From: Pseudoalteromonas rubra | Lineage (GTDB): Bacteria; Pseudomonadota; Gammaproteobacteria; Enterobacterales; Alteromonadaceae | Length of the DNA: 64,000 bases | Direction of reading: 5' to 3' | Assembly: GCF_001482385.1 (NCBI RefSeq) | Contig: NZ_CP013611.1 | Span: 1,178,001-1,242,000 of the forward strand | Shown: positions 1-9,886 of the stretch, piece after piece | Position numbering within the stretch: the stretch's first letter is position 1 | Layout: each line of letters begins with the position of its first letter | Translations under genes and position numbers: made by a program | Notes under the pieces: generated by a model | Told to the model about the DNA's origin: nothing | The model's database searches: none | The model's input: only the letters and a program-made list of their open reading frames with translations

Positions 1-3000
1 TAAAATATCATTATAAAAAGCGGTCACTGTGAGTTGATGATTGTCCAACTTGGCTGTCGCGGCGCCGCTAAAGCGACCCGAGCGAACCTCACCGCCCTGA
101 TACAATTCAAAACCATAATATGAATCATTGAGATTGAAACGCCAGCTCCCAGCCAAGTTATCCATAGTCATGCCTTTAAGTGGAACCAGCAAACCTGCCC
201 CGTAACTCAACCAGGTTGGCTTAGCACCATTTGACATGCCACCTAATTCAACCTGCTCAACAGCAAAGGCATAGCCCCCTTCCCTTTGTTCATATAGCTT
301 CACTGTGGCTGAATCACCAGACTGTTCGCCATACAAGCGGATTTCACCCTGCGCGGTCAACTCCCAGGTAAGCTGTGACGGTACACCCACTCCCGGCTCA
401 ATTCTCGATAACACTCCGGTATGGTCATCATTGAGAGTTAGCCGAACTGTTTTTCCGTGCTCAATAGAAGTGACTGACCATTCACCGATCAAATTATCTC
501 TGTCTATGTCAAGCGACGCCAGATAGTGACTAGGGTGTACCGAGCGCACTTCCGTCATACTGACCGGCCCCCATTGCCAGTCAGACGCACTCCAGCGAAT
601 ATCCACGTCTTGCCCCTGATGGGAGAGTGTGAACCCATTTACCCACTTTAACTTACGATGATTAAGCTGTACTGCTACTCTCTTTTGATCATCAAAGGTA
701 AAAACAGAAATACCTTCACTCTGTGTTACTGAGAAATTAGCACTAGCGTCTGTACCATAAAAAACTCCACGACTATCACCCGTCATTTCATAGTACCAGC
801 CGGTTGGTATAGCCTCCGCGTTTGTATCGATCAGTAAGGTTGACTCTGTCGGCACAAAATCCTCAATAAAGCTGGCGTTGACCTCACAATCTGCAACCGG
901 GTTATTCACCTGATAGTAGGCTTGTCCCTGACGTTCAATAAGACGGCCATTACACCCCTCAATACTTGCAAGATGTGAACCTTCTTGCGCGTTTACAGTA
1001 ACTAAGAATGCTTCACCATAATAATACTCAGCGGTAGTTGGCAATAGCTCCCCCAGGCCTGAGACAGTGAAGCTGATGTTCAGTTCAGGTTTCGTATAGC
1101 TAAAACGGAAGGTGTTATCGACACTGCACACATCTCCTTCGGCAACATGACACAATACCAAATCAGACTCAGATTCGTCCTGGATCAATAATTGCGAGCG
1201 TTCTCCGGTAACAAGGTGTTCAAGCTCTATGCGCGTGCTATCCAGTCGTGCTTTATACTCAACGCCATCGATAATCAAAGTGTCGGAACACAAGTGAGCG
1301 GGTGACGGGTTAGTCGGGCAATGAGAGTCTCGTTCAATATGCGATACACCATTATCGGTTACATGATAAAGACCCACACCATGATCCAGTACTCGCCCAA
1401 AGCGCTCATTCTTGTAGAGCGACTTGTCAAACTGGCCCAGCTTCCAATCCCTGTCAGACAGGCGATAAAAATGTATACTTCTAGAGATATCATAAGATAT
1501 ACCGAAATCACTTCTGTTATATACATCTTTGGCAAACTCTACGGCAATGTGATCACCTTGAACTGCAAGCAGTTTGTGGCGGAATACTTTGCTAATATCA
1601 CATTCTGGTTGACTGGTGTCACAATGCCCCACGGCCTGGCCTGCAAACTCATAGTGATACTGGTGAAAAGAGCCATCTGCTTTAACCCCTTCAATACCTC
1701 TGTGCCAGCGGTAATGGTAGCTGTCATTGCTATCAACCTTAAATTTGCTTTGAGCTCCCTTGTTACCTATCTGGCGCCACATTTTCTGGTAATCAATATC
1801 GTCGAAGCTAATGTCCTGATGCTTAATTAGATTTGCCTGAACTACCCGCCGGTGCTCATCGAACCCTTGCAACATCAGGCCCTGATAACCGAATTCAGTC
1901 TCTCTGACCGGCACAAACCCAAAATTGAAAAAGAGGGCATCGATCCTGACCTCTTCCCAGGGCCTGGTGTAATACCAAGTACCTAAAACTGAAAAGACTT
2001 CATCATCGGAAAGCATGGGTTCATCGGCGAACACCTCACTTTGATTACCGGCATTCATATCCAAACGAATACGCCTTGGCTCACTCTGATCATCACTGAA
2101 AAGCAGCGACCATTTACCGATAAAGGCATCGTCTGCTAGCTGAGTGGTCTGGCGGCTATCAAACAACTGGGCATTGACAGAAACTATACCATCAGGTGCC
2201 TGAGGCAGGTTCTGGGTTGGCACAAAATCAATGGTGACGGCCTGAGCATGCTCCGCACTGTCGAAAATAGTCAGGGTAAGCTGGGTCGTCTTAAAGCCCC
2301 CGCGGGTGCTAAATTGACTGGTATTGACATCAAGTTCACTCTCAAGGTTGATTAGGATTTGCTGCCCCTGAATTTCCCATGTGAAGTGAGACAGAGATCT
2401 GCCTGCCAGAGAACCGGTCTGATCTTCTTTAAACTCTATGCTGGCGCCGAAACCATCAACCACTGAGGTTTCAAGTAAGTAATATGTACCCAAAGGAGAA
2501 AAACGAGAGACATCAACTAAAGTATCATCCTGTTTAATTTCCTCTTCAATTTGCGCCAGTAACGCAGGCTGCTCTGTGTCCAGGGAGTCAGTCAGCTGAG
2601 CGAGTAATTCGGCATTTTGTGCAAGCGCCAGTGTCGAAGTTGCTCCTTCTGGTAGTGCAACCCCATGGTCAATCACCGCTTTTAATATCGATGCAATCGA
2701 CAGTTTCTCGCCCGTGGCAATGTGTTTACGCGCTTCTTTCAGCGCGCTCGCATTATTGAAACCGACTGGGTGCCTGCGCTGAAGTAAGGCATATTCTGCT
2801 GTGGTCACGTTGGTGACGTTCACGTCAAATAACTCACTACTACTGACTGTGCTATCTTCTCCTGCTGCTTCTTGAAGCTCCGACACGGCCCCCAGTTGCG
2901 ATACCAGTTCAACACGCCCTTGCGTTTGAGCATCCGTCGCGCGCAAAATACCCAGGGCATTCACTTCACTTTCATCAACGCTGAAGGTCAGTTGATAATC

Positions 3001-4686
3001 GCCCTGTTCATCTGCCTGCGCGGTAAAGCTTCTCTGCGCTACTTCCAGGACGACATCGGCAAATGGGATCGGGGCATCCGTGACCTTACCCGATACTGTC
3101 AGCTCGACCATCTTGGGCTCTATGGTTACCAAGTGAGTATAGCTGGATTGCGCTTGCTGATTATCCGTCACAGTCAAGGTAAATGTCACCGCTTGTGCTT
3201 GCTGGATATCCGGGCTGGTCACTGACAGGCTGGCACGCTCGCTACCGTCCAGTATCAGCGACAGACTCGAATCATGATGCCACTGATAAGCCACCACTTC
3301 GCCGTCGGAGTCATTCGTATCGCCAATCAGTGAAAAAGCCGAGCGTTCGCTCGCCTGTGCGGGGCCTGCTATGTTCACTTGCGGTGCAACATTTGGCAGC
3401 GCTTCTATCTCAATGTTATGTGCAACTCTGGTAACCGCACCTTGATTATCTGTGACTTCAAAGTACACAGTGGCAGTACTGTCGGCCATAATATCTGGGG
3501 TGGAAAGGGTAAGCTGCCCCTCAACTGTGGTGTCTAATACCAGATCAACAGATGCTGTATGACTCCAGCTATACTGCTCAATTTCGCCATCACTATCACT
3601 GGCCTGCGCTGTGAGTATTAGCTGTTGCCCTTCAAGCAGAGTTGACTCGCCCTGAATGACTGCCGTTGGCGCAATATTGGGCAGTGCACGAACCACAACG
3701 GAATGCGATGCCGTCGTGGTTGCCCCCTGGTTGTCTTCTACTGTCACGGTAAATTGAGCGGTCTTGTCTGACATTATATCGGGCGCAGTTACCTGCAAGA
3801 TTTGCTCTGTCACATCTGACACACCCAGTTGCATCTCAGAGCTATATGACCAGGAGTAGCGCATTACCTGACCATCACTATCAGAGGCATCAGCTGCCAG
3901 CGTAAAAGTGACTCCCTCTATCACTTCATCGTCCGCAGAGACAGAAACCATAGGAGAGACATTCGGTAATGCCTGGATCTGTACCCAATGCGATTCAGAT
4001 TGTACTCGCCCATCGATGTGCTCAACATTGACTGTGAAATTCACCCCCAGATTATCCGTGAGATCCGGGGCGCTAACAGTGAGCTTGGGCTCATCTGCAC
4101 TACTGAGCAGCAAATCAACCGCAGCATCATGCGTCCAAGTAATCTGCGCGATATGGCTAATGTCAACAGAGGGCACCAGGGTAAGTACAAAATCGGTTTG
4201 CTCTGTATATGCGCTTTCACCGGTCACTTCAATCGAGAAGGGCTCTAACACATTTTTGATAGTGACCGGATAGGTCGCGGTTGCCTGCGCGCCCTTGTCG
4301 TCAGTAACGGTCAAAGATACTGTGACCAGGGTATCTTCATCGACACCTTTGCTTGTCATCTCAAGCGTCGGGCTGTCCGCACCGGCTAGCTGCAATTCAG
4401 AGTCGGCCTGATATGACCACGCGTAGGTATGAATACGGCCATCGGGATCATCAGCGTCGGCTGTTAGGGTCAACGTCTCATTTTCGTTGACGCTTTGCGC
4501 TCCAGTGATTGACACAGTCGGTACTCTGTTATCCACAGATACAGTAGACCCACCATTGCCTGTTTGAGTGTTTGTCTGGGATCCAGTCGATGTATCACCA
4601 CCGCCTCCCCCACATGCACTTAGTCCCAAACCAAGCAGCAAGATCACCAAGGACCTTCTCACTACACCAACGATATTATTTTCCAC
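1..4686 (-). CDS. Giant surface lipoprotein with five PKD/Ig-like repeats (3' end outside window)
   Basis: The frame stays open from a GTG at 4686, with GAGG 9 nt upstream, to the window edge, giving at least 1562 codons. The N-terminus has two Arg, a hydrophobic stretch and a lipobox LSAC followed by five Gly, so it should be lipidated and, if not retained, outer-membrane bound. Residues about 40-525 hold five repeats of about 95 residues, four of which carry a D-x-(N/D/S)-D-x-DG motif followed by Y-x-W, as in PKD/cadherin-like folds; the second repeat lacks the acidic motif. A carboxypeptidase-regulatory-like segment follows (about 525-610), then about 950 beta-rich residues with recurring GxW motifs (GKWSL, GEWSV, GSWRF) that look like tandem lipocalin-like units. 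Adhesion or polymer binding is plausible but inferred. Confidence 0.85.
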   Translation of the reverse strand, partial: MENNIVGVVRRSLVILLLGLGLSACGGGGGDTSTGSQTNTQTGNGGSTVSVDNRVPTVSITGAQSVNENETLTLTADADDPDGRIHTYAWSYQADSELQLAGADSPTLEMTSKGVDEDTLVTVSLTVTDDKGAQATATYPVTIKNVLEPFSIEVTGESAYTEQTDFVLTLVPSVDISHIAQITWTHDAAVDLLLSSADEPKLTVSAPDLTDNLGVNFTVNVEHIDGRVQSESHWVQIQALPNVSPMVSVSADDEVIEGVTFTLAADASDSDGQVMRYSWSYSSEMQLGVSDVTEQILQVTAPDIMSDKTAQFTVTVEDNQGATTTASHSVVVRALPNIAPTAVIQGESTLLEGQQLILTAQASDSDGEIEQYSWSHTASVDLVLDTTVEGQLTLSTPDIMADSTATVYFEVTDNQGAVTRVAHNIEIEALPNVAPQVNIAGPAQASERSAFSLIGDTNDSDGEVVAYQWHHDSSLSLILDGSERASLSVTSPDIQQAQAVTFTLTVTDNQQAQSSYTHLVTIEPKMVELTVSGKVTDAPIPFADVVLEVAQRSFTAQADEQGDYQLTFSVDESEVNALGILRATDAQTQGRVELVSQLGAVSELQEAAGEDSTVSSSELFDVNVTNVTTAEYALLQRRHPVGFNNASALKEARKHIATGEKLSIASILKAVIDHGVALPEGATSTLALAQNAELLAQLTDSLDTEQPALLAQIEEEIKQDDTLVDVSRFSPLGTYYLLETSVVDGFGASIEFKEDQTGSLAGRSLSHFTWEIQGQQILINLESELDVNTSQFSTRGGFKTTQLTLTIFDSAEHAQAVTIDFVPTQNLPQAPDGIVSVNAQLFDSRQTTQLADDAFIGKWSLLFSDDQSEPRRIRLDMNAGNQSEVFADEPMLSDDEVFSVLGTWYYTRPWEEVRIDALFFNFGFVPVRETEFGYQGLMLQGFDEHRRVVQANLIKHQDISFDDIDYQKMWRQIGNKGAQSKFKVDSNDSYHYRWHRGIEGVKADGSFHQYHYEFAGQAVGHCDTSQPECDISKVFRHKLLAVQGDHIAVEFAKDVYNRSDFGISYDISRSIHFYRLSDRDWKLGQFDKSLYKNERFGRVLDHGVGLYHVTDNGVSHIERDSHCPTNPSPAHLCSDTLIIDGVEYKARLDSTRIELEHLVTGERSQLLIQDESESDLVLCHVAEGDVCSVDNTFRFSYTKPELNISFTVSGLGELLPTTAEYYYGEAFLVTVNAQEGSHLASIEGCNGRLIERQGQAYYQVNNPVADCEVNASFIEDFVPTESTLLIDTNAEAIPTGWYYEMTGDSRGVFYGTDASANFSVTQSEGISVFTFDDQKRVAVQLNHRKLKWVNGFTLSHQGQDVDIRWSASDWQWGPVSMTEVRSVHPSHYLASLDIDRDNLIGEWSVTSIEHGKTVRLTLNDDHTGVLSRIEPGVGVPSQLTWELTAQGEIRLYGEQSGDSATVKLYEQREGGYAFAVEQVELGGMSNGAKPTWLSYGAGLLVPLKGMTMDNLAGSWRFNLNDSYYGFELYQGGEVRSGRFSGAATAKLDNHQLTVTAFYNDIL

Positions 4687-5031
4687 TAAACTATGCCTCG
4701 CTCTCAGCAACCGATATTCGAACAAAAAAGGAGCGATCTTAATTAAATTACCGTACAGGTCAAATATAAATAATGTTATTTAAAAGGGCCCTTTGTTAAC
4801 ACAACCAATCAAGCCAACACCAAGAGTTGCAAATGTTTAATATAAGTAATTTAGTTAAATGGGTTGCTTATAAAATAAAAAAATTAACTTCAAAATGTCG
4901 CGCACTACACCTGTTGGTTTTTGAGTGATTTGATATAACTCTGCGTCGCAATATTTTACGACTCTTTTGAGAACAATAGATTACGAATACCCTGTTTTAA
5001 CTTGCCACGAACCGGATAGCTTCGAACTAGC
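4687..5031. other. AT-rich intergenic region
   Basis: This stretch lies between the start of the giant lipoprotein gene and the end of the acyltransferase gene, both on the minus strand. It should hold the lipoprotein promoter. I see no convincing ORF, clear -35/-10 pair, strong terminator or repeat. Confidence 0.5.
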
Positions 5032-6036
5032 CTAGCGAGCTGAACGTCTTAAAAACCCGGCAATGGGCTTTTCAATACAAACAAATGACACAAACGCAAT
5101 CGCTGTGCTCAATGCAAACGAAGCGATAAGTTTAATCTCAACAACCCAGTCAAACTGATGTATGACAGTGATCACTGGCATGTGTAATAAATACAGTGAA
5201 TAAGAGATTTTACCGAAGAAATCACCAACCTTATTGGCCAGCAAGACATTATTGTCTGGCACCAGAAAAACCACACAGAAGAACACGGAGCTCATTACCA
5301 GCAACACCTCGTAAGTCAGCCACATGCGATTTTTTGCATCCGATGTCACCGGAGACAGCTCAGGGTACATCAGTGGAATAAGGCATAAAGCCAAAATAAA
5401 TCCGTGCTTTTTCAGATATGAGGGAATAACCAGGGTTTTATAATGTAACCCGAATATCACTCCGATAAAGAAATAAGGCAGACTGCGCAACACAGTGAAC
5501 TGATTGTAAGGCACACCGTATATGTCACCGTAAATACGGGGGAAATTAGTAAAAAACAGAAGCAGCAGTCCCCCGACTATAAAGAGGTAGATGTAGCCTC
5601 GCCTTGTCGCAGCGAATGACCATAACAACACAAATAAAGCGTAGAACTGCACTTCGGGCGGGATAGACCAAAGCACGCTGTCGCCATATAAAAACAACCC
5701 ATGCGCCAACAGCGCTTGGTGGTCAGGGATATGATAGAGGAGATCGCTGCCTTCCTGAGTCAGCACGAACGATGCAAAGACCACCAGCAGATAAAGTGGC
5801 ACAACACGCGCAAAACGCGCTACAAAGTATTGCTTTACACCCCTTAGAGTAAAGTCTTTGTCCAGATATAAGTGCGACATCAAAAAACCGCTCAGCAGAA
5901 AAAATAACATCACACCATACGCACCGGCTCCACCTCCCAGCGCCCCATCCAGCCAGTGTGTGATGTCGCTGAAATGCGTTACAAACACGATGATTGCCGC
6001 AATGCCTCTCAGGGCATTGAGTTTTCTGATCTCCAT
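5032..6036 (-). CDS. Acyltransferase 3 family membrane protein (OafA/YrhL-like)
   Basis: This 334-residue protein is almost entirely membrane-spanning, with about ten hydrophobic segments. The N-terminus has the family signature: RKLNALRGIAA, then VTHF with the conserved His, then a GGGAGAYGVMLFFLLSGFLM block. Such proteins transfer acetyl or other acyl groups to sugars of lipopolysaccharide, capsule or exopolysaccharide at the inner membrane. The ATG at 6036 has AAGGA a few bases upstream. No glycan biosynthesis genes are adjacent, so the acceptor is unknown. It is at the short end of the family and lacks the extra periplasmic SGNH domain some members carry. Confidence 0.9.
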   Translation of the reverse strand: MEIRKLNALRGIAAIIVFVTHFSDITHWLDGALGGGAGAYGVMLFFLLSGFLMSHLYLDKDFTLRGVKQYFVARFARVVPLYLLVVFASFVLTQEGSDLLYHIPDHQALLAHGLFLYGDSVLWSIPPEVQFYALFVLLWSFAATRRGYIYLFIVGGLLLLFFTNFPRIYGDIYGVPYNQFTVLRSLPYFFIGVIFGLHYKTLVIPSYLKKHGFILALCLIPLMYPELSPVTSDAKNRMWLTYEVLLVMSSVFFCVVFLVPDNNVLLANKVGDFFGKISYSLYLLHMPVITVIHQFDWVVEIKLIASFALSTAIAFVSFVCIEKPIAGFLRRSAR

Positions 6037-6346
6037 ACTGGATCCTTTTTTATTATTTTTATGACGTGCAACAGGATGCGTTTATTAACTAAAGCGCATC
6101 AAATATTTATCGTCTGATGCTGGTTTATGCCAGGGCGATGTCGACGATTTTAGCTGCTTTTTATCACACTCGAGCAAACATGCCAGTGACAATAAAAAGA
6201 CACATTAGGTCCTATAGTTGACACACTGCAAGCGTAAAATGAAAGAAAAGTAGAGACAAATTAGTATAAAAGAACTAGAATAGGCGAATTTTTGACAAGG
6301 CAGCTGCGCAAAAACCTAAGTGCAGGCCTAACTCGTGGAGAACTTA
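6037..6346. other. Divergent intergenic region
   Basis: The region separates the minus-strand acyltransferase from the plus-strand choice-of-anchor gene and must carry both promoters. A TTGACA-like hexamer is present at 6218-6223, but no well-spaced -10 goes with it. A purine-rich AT stretch precedes the downstream gene. No RNA gene or repeat was recognised. Confidence 0.4.
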
Positions 6347-7885
6347 ATGAAGAAAAAGCTGTTCGCAGGCGCACTGGTTGCTTGTGCATTTTCGGTAAGC
6401 GCGTCATCTGAGCATGACCTGGATAAAGGCTATGCCGCACTGGTATTTGATGACTTTTATTCAACATCGGGAAATGCACTGGGTGCCGTGTTTGCAGGCG
6501 ATGATGTCAGCCTCAATGGCTATTCTATCGGGTATGGCCATAACAGTGCACTGAATGCGCATTATCTGGTTGCTGGTGGAGACATTCAGTATATCAATGG
6601 CAGGCAGTATGTTGGACATATCATTGCTGGTGGCCAAACAGACAAGGTGAGCGAAGCCGTGCGTTTAGGTCTTGAAGCCGGTGCCGAGGTCATTGCCAAC
6701 GCTACGACTCTGCCTGTCGACTTTGCCGATGCTCAGTCGGATATGTTAGCCCTGTCTGCCAGCCTGGCTGAATTGTCACAAACAGGTGAAACACTCAAGC
6801 AATGGGGTGGCCTTTACCTGACAGGCGATAATACCAGTGAGCTGCAGGTATTTAATCTTTCCGGTCAGGACGTTCAGTCAAGTCATACATTTGATGTCTC
6901 GGGTATTCCAGACAACGCCACGATTGTGTTCAATATTTCAGGTGCCGACGCTAATTTTGCACCGCTAAATAACAAAAGCTATGCAACGCTGAGCAACCAC
7001 AGACAACGCACCATTTTTAACTTCCCAGATGCCACAGCACTAAACCTGGCCGGCTTGCAAACCGAAGGCGTGATTTTAGCACCCAAAGCCGATATCACAG
7101 CACCACACGGTACGGCAACCATGCCAGTTATCGCAAATAGCTTTAATGGCTCTATGGAGTTACGTGGCGGAAGCTTTACAGGTCAGCTGCCTGATGACAG
7201 CGCTGTATGTAACGGTGGTTTGTATGCCATTAACTATTACGGCGATGCCGAGCAAGGCTACGTACACCAAATAGACCTGGGAACAGGCCAGTCGAACAAA
7301 GTAATTAACCTGAATAACACAGCATCAAATATCGCTGCACATGACGGTAAACTTTACTTCATCGACCAGCAAAGCGCTAAGACCCGTAGCTCACACATTT
7401 ACAGCTATGATCTGTCTGCACAAACGCAAACCCTGGAATCAGTGACTGATGGCTATAAAGTTATTCGTCTTGCCTATGACATCTCGGGTGACGTTCTGAA
7501 GGCCACCAGTCGCACATATGCTTACGACTACGATGTAACCACGGGTGAAAAGCGCGTGCTGGGTAAAATGAAAGCCTCGAACGAAGACTTTAAAAACGGC
7601 GATATTGCCTACTCAGCGGATGGCAACACGCTTTACGTGCTCACCGGCACTGCGCTGTACACCGCAGACGCAAATCTGGAGCTAACCCTGATTGGCAAGC
7701 ATGGCATTAACTGGGCATCCGGTTTGGCCATCTCACCAGAAGGGACACTGTATGTGTCGGGCCGTGAGCGTAATGCTGAGGCGGCAATCTATGAGATTGA
7801 TCCGCAAACTGCACAATCAACTAAGCTCTTCCACGTTCCGCATCGCGTGAATGACCTTACCTGGATGAAGAACTTCTGTAACTAA
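6347..7885 (+). CDS. Secreted choice-of-anchor A family protein with propeller-like C-terminal half
   Basis: The ATG at 6347 is preferred because GGAG lies 6 nt upstream and a signal peptide begins there (MKKKLFAGALVACAFSVSAS). An in-frame GTG at 6335 is less likely. The mature protein has about 490 residues. Residues about 25-285 match the choice-of-anchor A pattern: an AALVFDDF-like opening, a GGDIQYINGRQYVGHIIAGG segment, an ADANFAPLN stretch, a NFPDATALNL motif and the closing GVILAPKADI and NGSMELRGGSFTG. Residues about 290-512 contain repeated blades of the GLYAINYYGD, GKLYFIDQQ and GTLYVSGRE type, suggesting a beta-propeller. No LPXTG or PEP-CTERM tail is visible, so it may be secreted freely. 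The gene stands alone and is followed by a strong terminator. Confidence 0.8.
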   Translation: MKKKLFAGALVACAFSVSASSEHDLDKGYAALVFDDFYSTSGNALGAVFAGDDVSLNGYSIGYGHNSALNAHYLVAGGDIQYINGRQYVGHIIAGGQTDKVSEAVRLGLEAGAEVIANATTLPVDFADAQSDMLALSASLAELSQTGETLKQWGGLYLTGDNTSELQVFNLSGQDVQSSHTFDVSGIPDNATIVFNISGADANFAPLNNKSYATLSNHRQRTIFNFPDATALNLAGLQTEGVILAPKADITAPHGTATMPVIANSFNGSMELRGGSFTGQLPDDSAVCNGGLYAINYYGDAEQGYVHQIDLGTGQSNKVINLNNTASNIAAHDGKLYFIDQQSAKTRSSHIYSYDLSAQTQTLESVTDGYKVIRLAYDISGDVLKATSRTYAYDYDVTTGEKRVLGKMKASNEDFKNGDIAYSADGNTLYVLTGTALYTADANLELTLIGKHGINWASGLAISPEGTLYVSGRERNAEAAIYEIDPQTAQSTKLFHVPHRVNDLTWMKNFCN

Positions 7886-7904
7886 CACCAAGTTACGACC
7901 TCAT

Positions 7905-7941
7905 CAAAAAAAGAAGCTGCCCGGTGCAGCTTCTTTTTTTG
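7905..7941 (+). terminator. Rho-independent terminator
   Basis: A perfect stem (A-tract plus GAAGCTGC paired with GCAGCTTC plus T-tract) surrounds a CCGGT loop and ends in a run of seven T. The symmetry would let it work in both directions. It closes the choice-of-anchor A gene. Confidence 0.92.
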
Positions 7942-8031
7942 TCTCATATTCACTTTAGGCCTAAAGTTGCCCTTTAACCCCAGTTTGCCGTACACTCAGG
8001 CCATTCGTTGTTTAGAACTACAGGGGACAAA

Positions 8032-8730
8032 GTGTCGTCGTCCAATAAGAAACAAAGCGGCTTTTTTAGCCAAATGATTTTTAACATTATTATTCCGGTG
8101 GTTATCCTGACTAAGTTTTCGGGAGAGCAATACTTGGGTCCGGCACTCGGGGTTGCAGTCGCGCTGGCCTTTCCACTAGGGTTTGGTCTGTGGGAACGTA
8201 AAAACACAGGAAAGTTCAGCTTTATCTCTGGTCTGGGTATTGTCTCCGTCTTGCTCACCGGAGGGATTAGTCTGCTGGAGCTGGATGCAAAATACATCGC
8301 CATCAAAGAAGCTTTAATCCCGGGGCTTATCGGGATTGGCATTATTGTCAGCCAGTATACTAAGTATCCCTTGCTAAAAACGCTGATGTTCAATGACACT
8401 GTCATGGACATTGAAGGAATAGAAAAGGCATTAGCAGAAAAAGGCAACAGCGATAAGTTAATCAAAGTGCAACAGGTTGCCTCCAAGATCCTTGCCAGTG
8501 CATTTTTCTTATCTTCAGCGCTAAACTATATTCTGGCAAAAATGATTGTCGTCAGCCCGGCAGGCACAGAGGCCTATAATAGTGAACTGGGCAGAATGAC
8601 TGCGCTGAGCTACCCGGTGATTATGGTACCAACAATGATTGTCTTCTTTATCGCGCTCTATTACTTACTGAACTCTTTGAAGAAGCTCTCAGGACTTAAG
8701 CTTGAAGAGATGTTTCACGACCAGGAATGA
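8032..8730 (+). CDS. VC0807-family integral membrane protein
   Basis: The protein has 232 residues from a GTG at 8032, which has AGGGG about 6 nt upstream; a TTG at 8008 is a poorer start. It has about six hydrophobic segments, including the opening GFFSQMIFNIIIPVVILTKFSG and a closing PVIMVPTMIVFFIALYYLL. The FSQM-x-FN-x-IIP-x-ILTKF opening followed by LGPALG and PLGFG resembles what I recall of the VC0807 family, a conserved gammaproteobacterial membrane family of unknown function. It is transcribed alone between two terminators. Confidence 0.7.
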   Translation: MSSSNKKQSGFFSQMIFNIIIPVVILTKFSGEQYLGPALGVAVALAFPLGFGLWERKNTGKFSFISGLGIVSVLLTGGISLLELDAKYIAIKEALIPGLIGIGIIVSQYTKYPLLKTLMFNDTVMDIEGIEKALAEKGNSDKLIKVQQVASKILASAFFLSSALNYILAKMIVVSPAGTEAYNSELGRMTALSYPVIMVPTMIVFFIALYYLLNSLKKLSGLKLEEMFHDQE

Positions 8731-8756
8731 TCCCAGCGTCAACTGGTGAATGAATT

Positions 8757-8783
8757 GGGATGCTGGTCTGGCATCCCTTTTTT
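8757..8783 (+). terminator. Rho-independent terminator
   Basis: GGGATGC pairs with GCATCCC around a TGGTCTG loop and is followed by six T. It ends the VC0807-family gene. Confidence 0.9.
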
Positions 8784-8804
8784 AACCGCTTTGAGTTAAT
8801 GTGA

Positions 8805-9314
8805 TTAATGACTCTGGATTTGCTGTTTAAGCCGCAAAAACGCCACCTCCTCTGCCGGACTCATAGGCAATGGCGCTTCCGGATAGGTATTCGTCCGTAA
8901 CAAAATGCCATCCTTGATGTAAAACAAGTATTTATAAGTCTCAACAGCATACGCGTCGTCTACACTTGGCTTCTGAGCCTTGACACAAACATAGAGATCG
9001 TCAATTCGCTCTGCATCTGAAAGCGATTCAGTTTTTAACATCAGCGCGGAAACCTCAGCGCTTGCAGCCCCCTTGAGCACGCTATACACAGTAAAAAAGA
9101 CCCTTTGCTGGTAGCCCCAGACTTCTTCATCAACAGAACGTACTTTTACTGCGCGACCAATCCCGATAAAATCGGCCTCTTGTGCTATCTGCAATGCAAA
9201 AGTCTCTTCCAACTGCCTTTCCTCCCGGAGTTCGTTGGAAAACGTCGTTGCATTCGGGTTACAAGCAAATAGCCCGGATGAGAACAAAAGCAGGCTCAAT
9301 ACAAACCATTTCAT
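8805..9314 (-). CDS. Small secreted protein of unknown function
   Basis: The 169-residue protein starts with a signal sequence (MKWFVLSLLLFSSGLFAC). The Cys could be a lipidation site, but Phe at -2 is unusual, so ordinary cleavage is also possible. The mature part mixes acidic helices with strands (ADFIGIGRAVKVRSV, YQQRVFFTVYSVLKG). No family was recognised with confidence. It lies 5 bp downstream of the GNAT-like gene on the same strand, so the two are probably co-transcribed. Confidence 0.7.
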   Translation of the reverse strand: MKWFVLSLLLFSSGLFACNPNATTFSNELREERQLEETFALQIAQEADFIGIGRAVKVRSVDEEVWGYQQRVFFTVYSVLKGAASAEVSALMLKTESLSDAERIDDLYVCVKAQKPSVDDAYAVETYKYLFYIKDGILLRTNTYPEAPLPMSPAEEVAFLRLKQQIQSH

Positions 9315-9319
9315 AGACT

Positions 9320-9841
9320 TTAACCTTCTCTAAGTTTCGCTGCACTCTGTGTGGGTGAGATTTCCCCCCAGGCTTGCCAGGAAATCGCTCTTCCTACAAA
9401 AGCAACCTTGTTAAATGGCCATTGTTCGCCGAGCCAGTTCTGAACCGTTTTGTATAGCACGGGATCCAATGCCTGACTGTCTGATCGCACCCATAAATAC
9501 ACTTCACAGTCATATTCAGGTGAACGGCTTGGATCAATATATACCGACCCCAGACAGCGCTTTTGTGAACAATCAAAAACGGAGTAGGCAAATGCCTCAC
9601 GGGCGGCAAATTCGCGCTGATGCACTTTCAGGCTTGCTCTGCTCCCATCCAGAGTCATATCTGCTTTCGGCCAGTCAAAATCCGGGCCGAAGATCCCCTG
9701 CAAGTTTTGCAGGCTTGACATTACCGCTTCGTAATCAGGTTCGGCAACATTGATGTCCAATACCCTGAAATGAAAGTGCTCCGTATCCAGATTAACTGGC
9801 GGTTCAAATGACTCCGGAATAAACTGTTTATTCATTCGCAT
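9320..9841 (-). CDS. GNAT-like N-acetyltransferase family protein
   Basis: This 173-residue cytosolic protein has a layout resembling the GNAT fold: a strand pair around SYSVFDCSQ-like and LGSVYIDPS (beta3-beta4), then CEVYLWVRSD (beta5) and a helix before WPFNKVAFVGRAISW. The acetyl-CoA loop (Q/R-x-x-G-x-G/A) is not clear, so activity is uncertain. Two ATGs are possible (9841 and 9835). The next gene starts 5 bp after the stop. Confidence 0.6.
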   Translation of the reverse strand: MRMNKQFIPESFEPPVNLDTEHFHFRVLDINVAEPDYEAVMSSLQNLQGIFGPDFDWPKADMTLDGSRASLKVHQREFAAREAFAYSVFDCSQKRCLGSVYIDPSRSPEYDCEVYLWVRSDSQALDPVLYKTVQNWLGEQWPFNKVAFVGRAISWQAWGEISPTQSAAKLREG

Positions 9842-9886
9842 ATCCCATGCCTGATATAAAAAATTGGCCGGTTAATCGCAGCCTGG

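Noticed and set aside
305..4783. Several plus-strand ORFs of 70-169 codons opposite the giant lipoprotein
   Set aside because: They lie antisense to a single continuous, repeat-containing frame with a signal peptide, and have no family features or ribosome sites.
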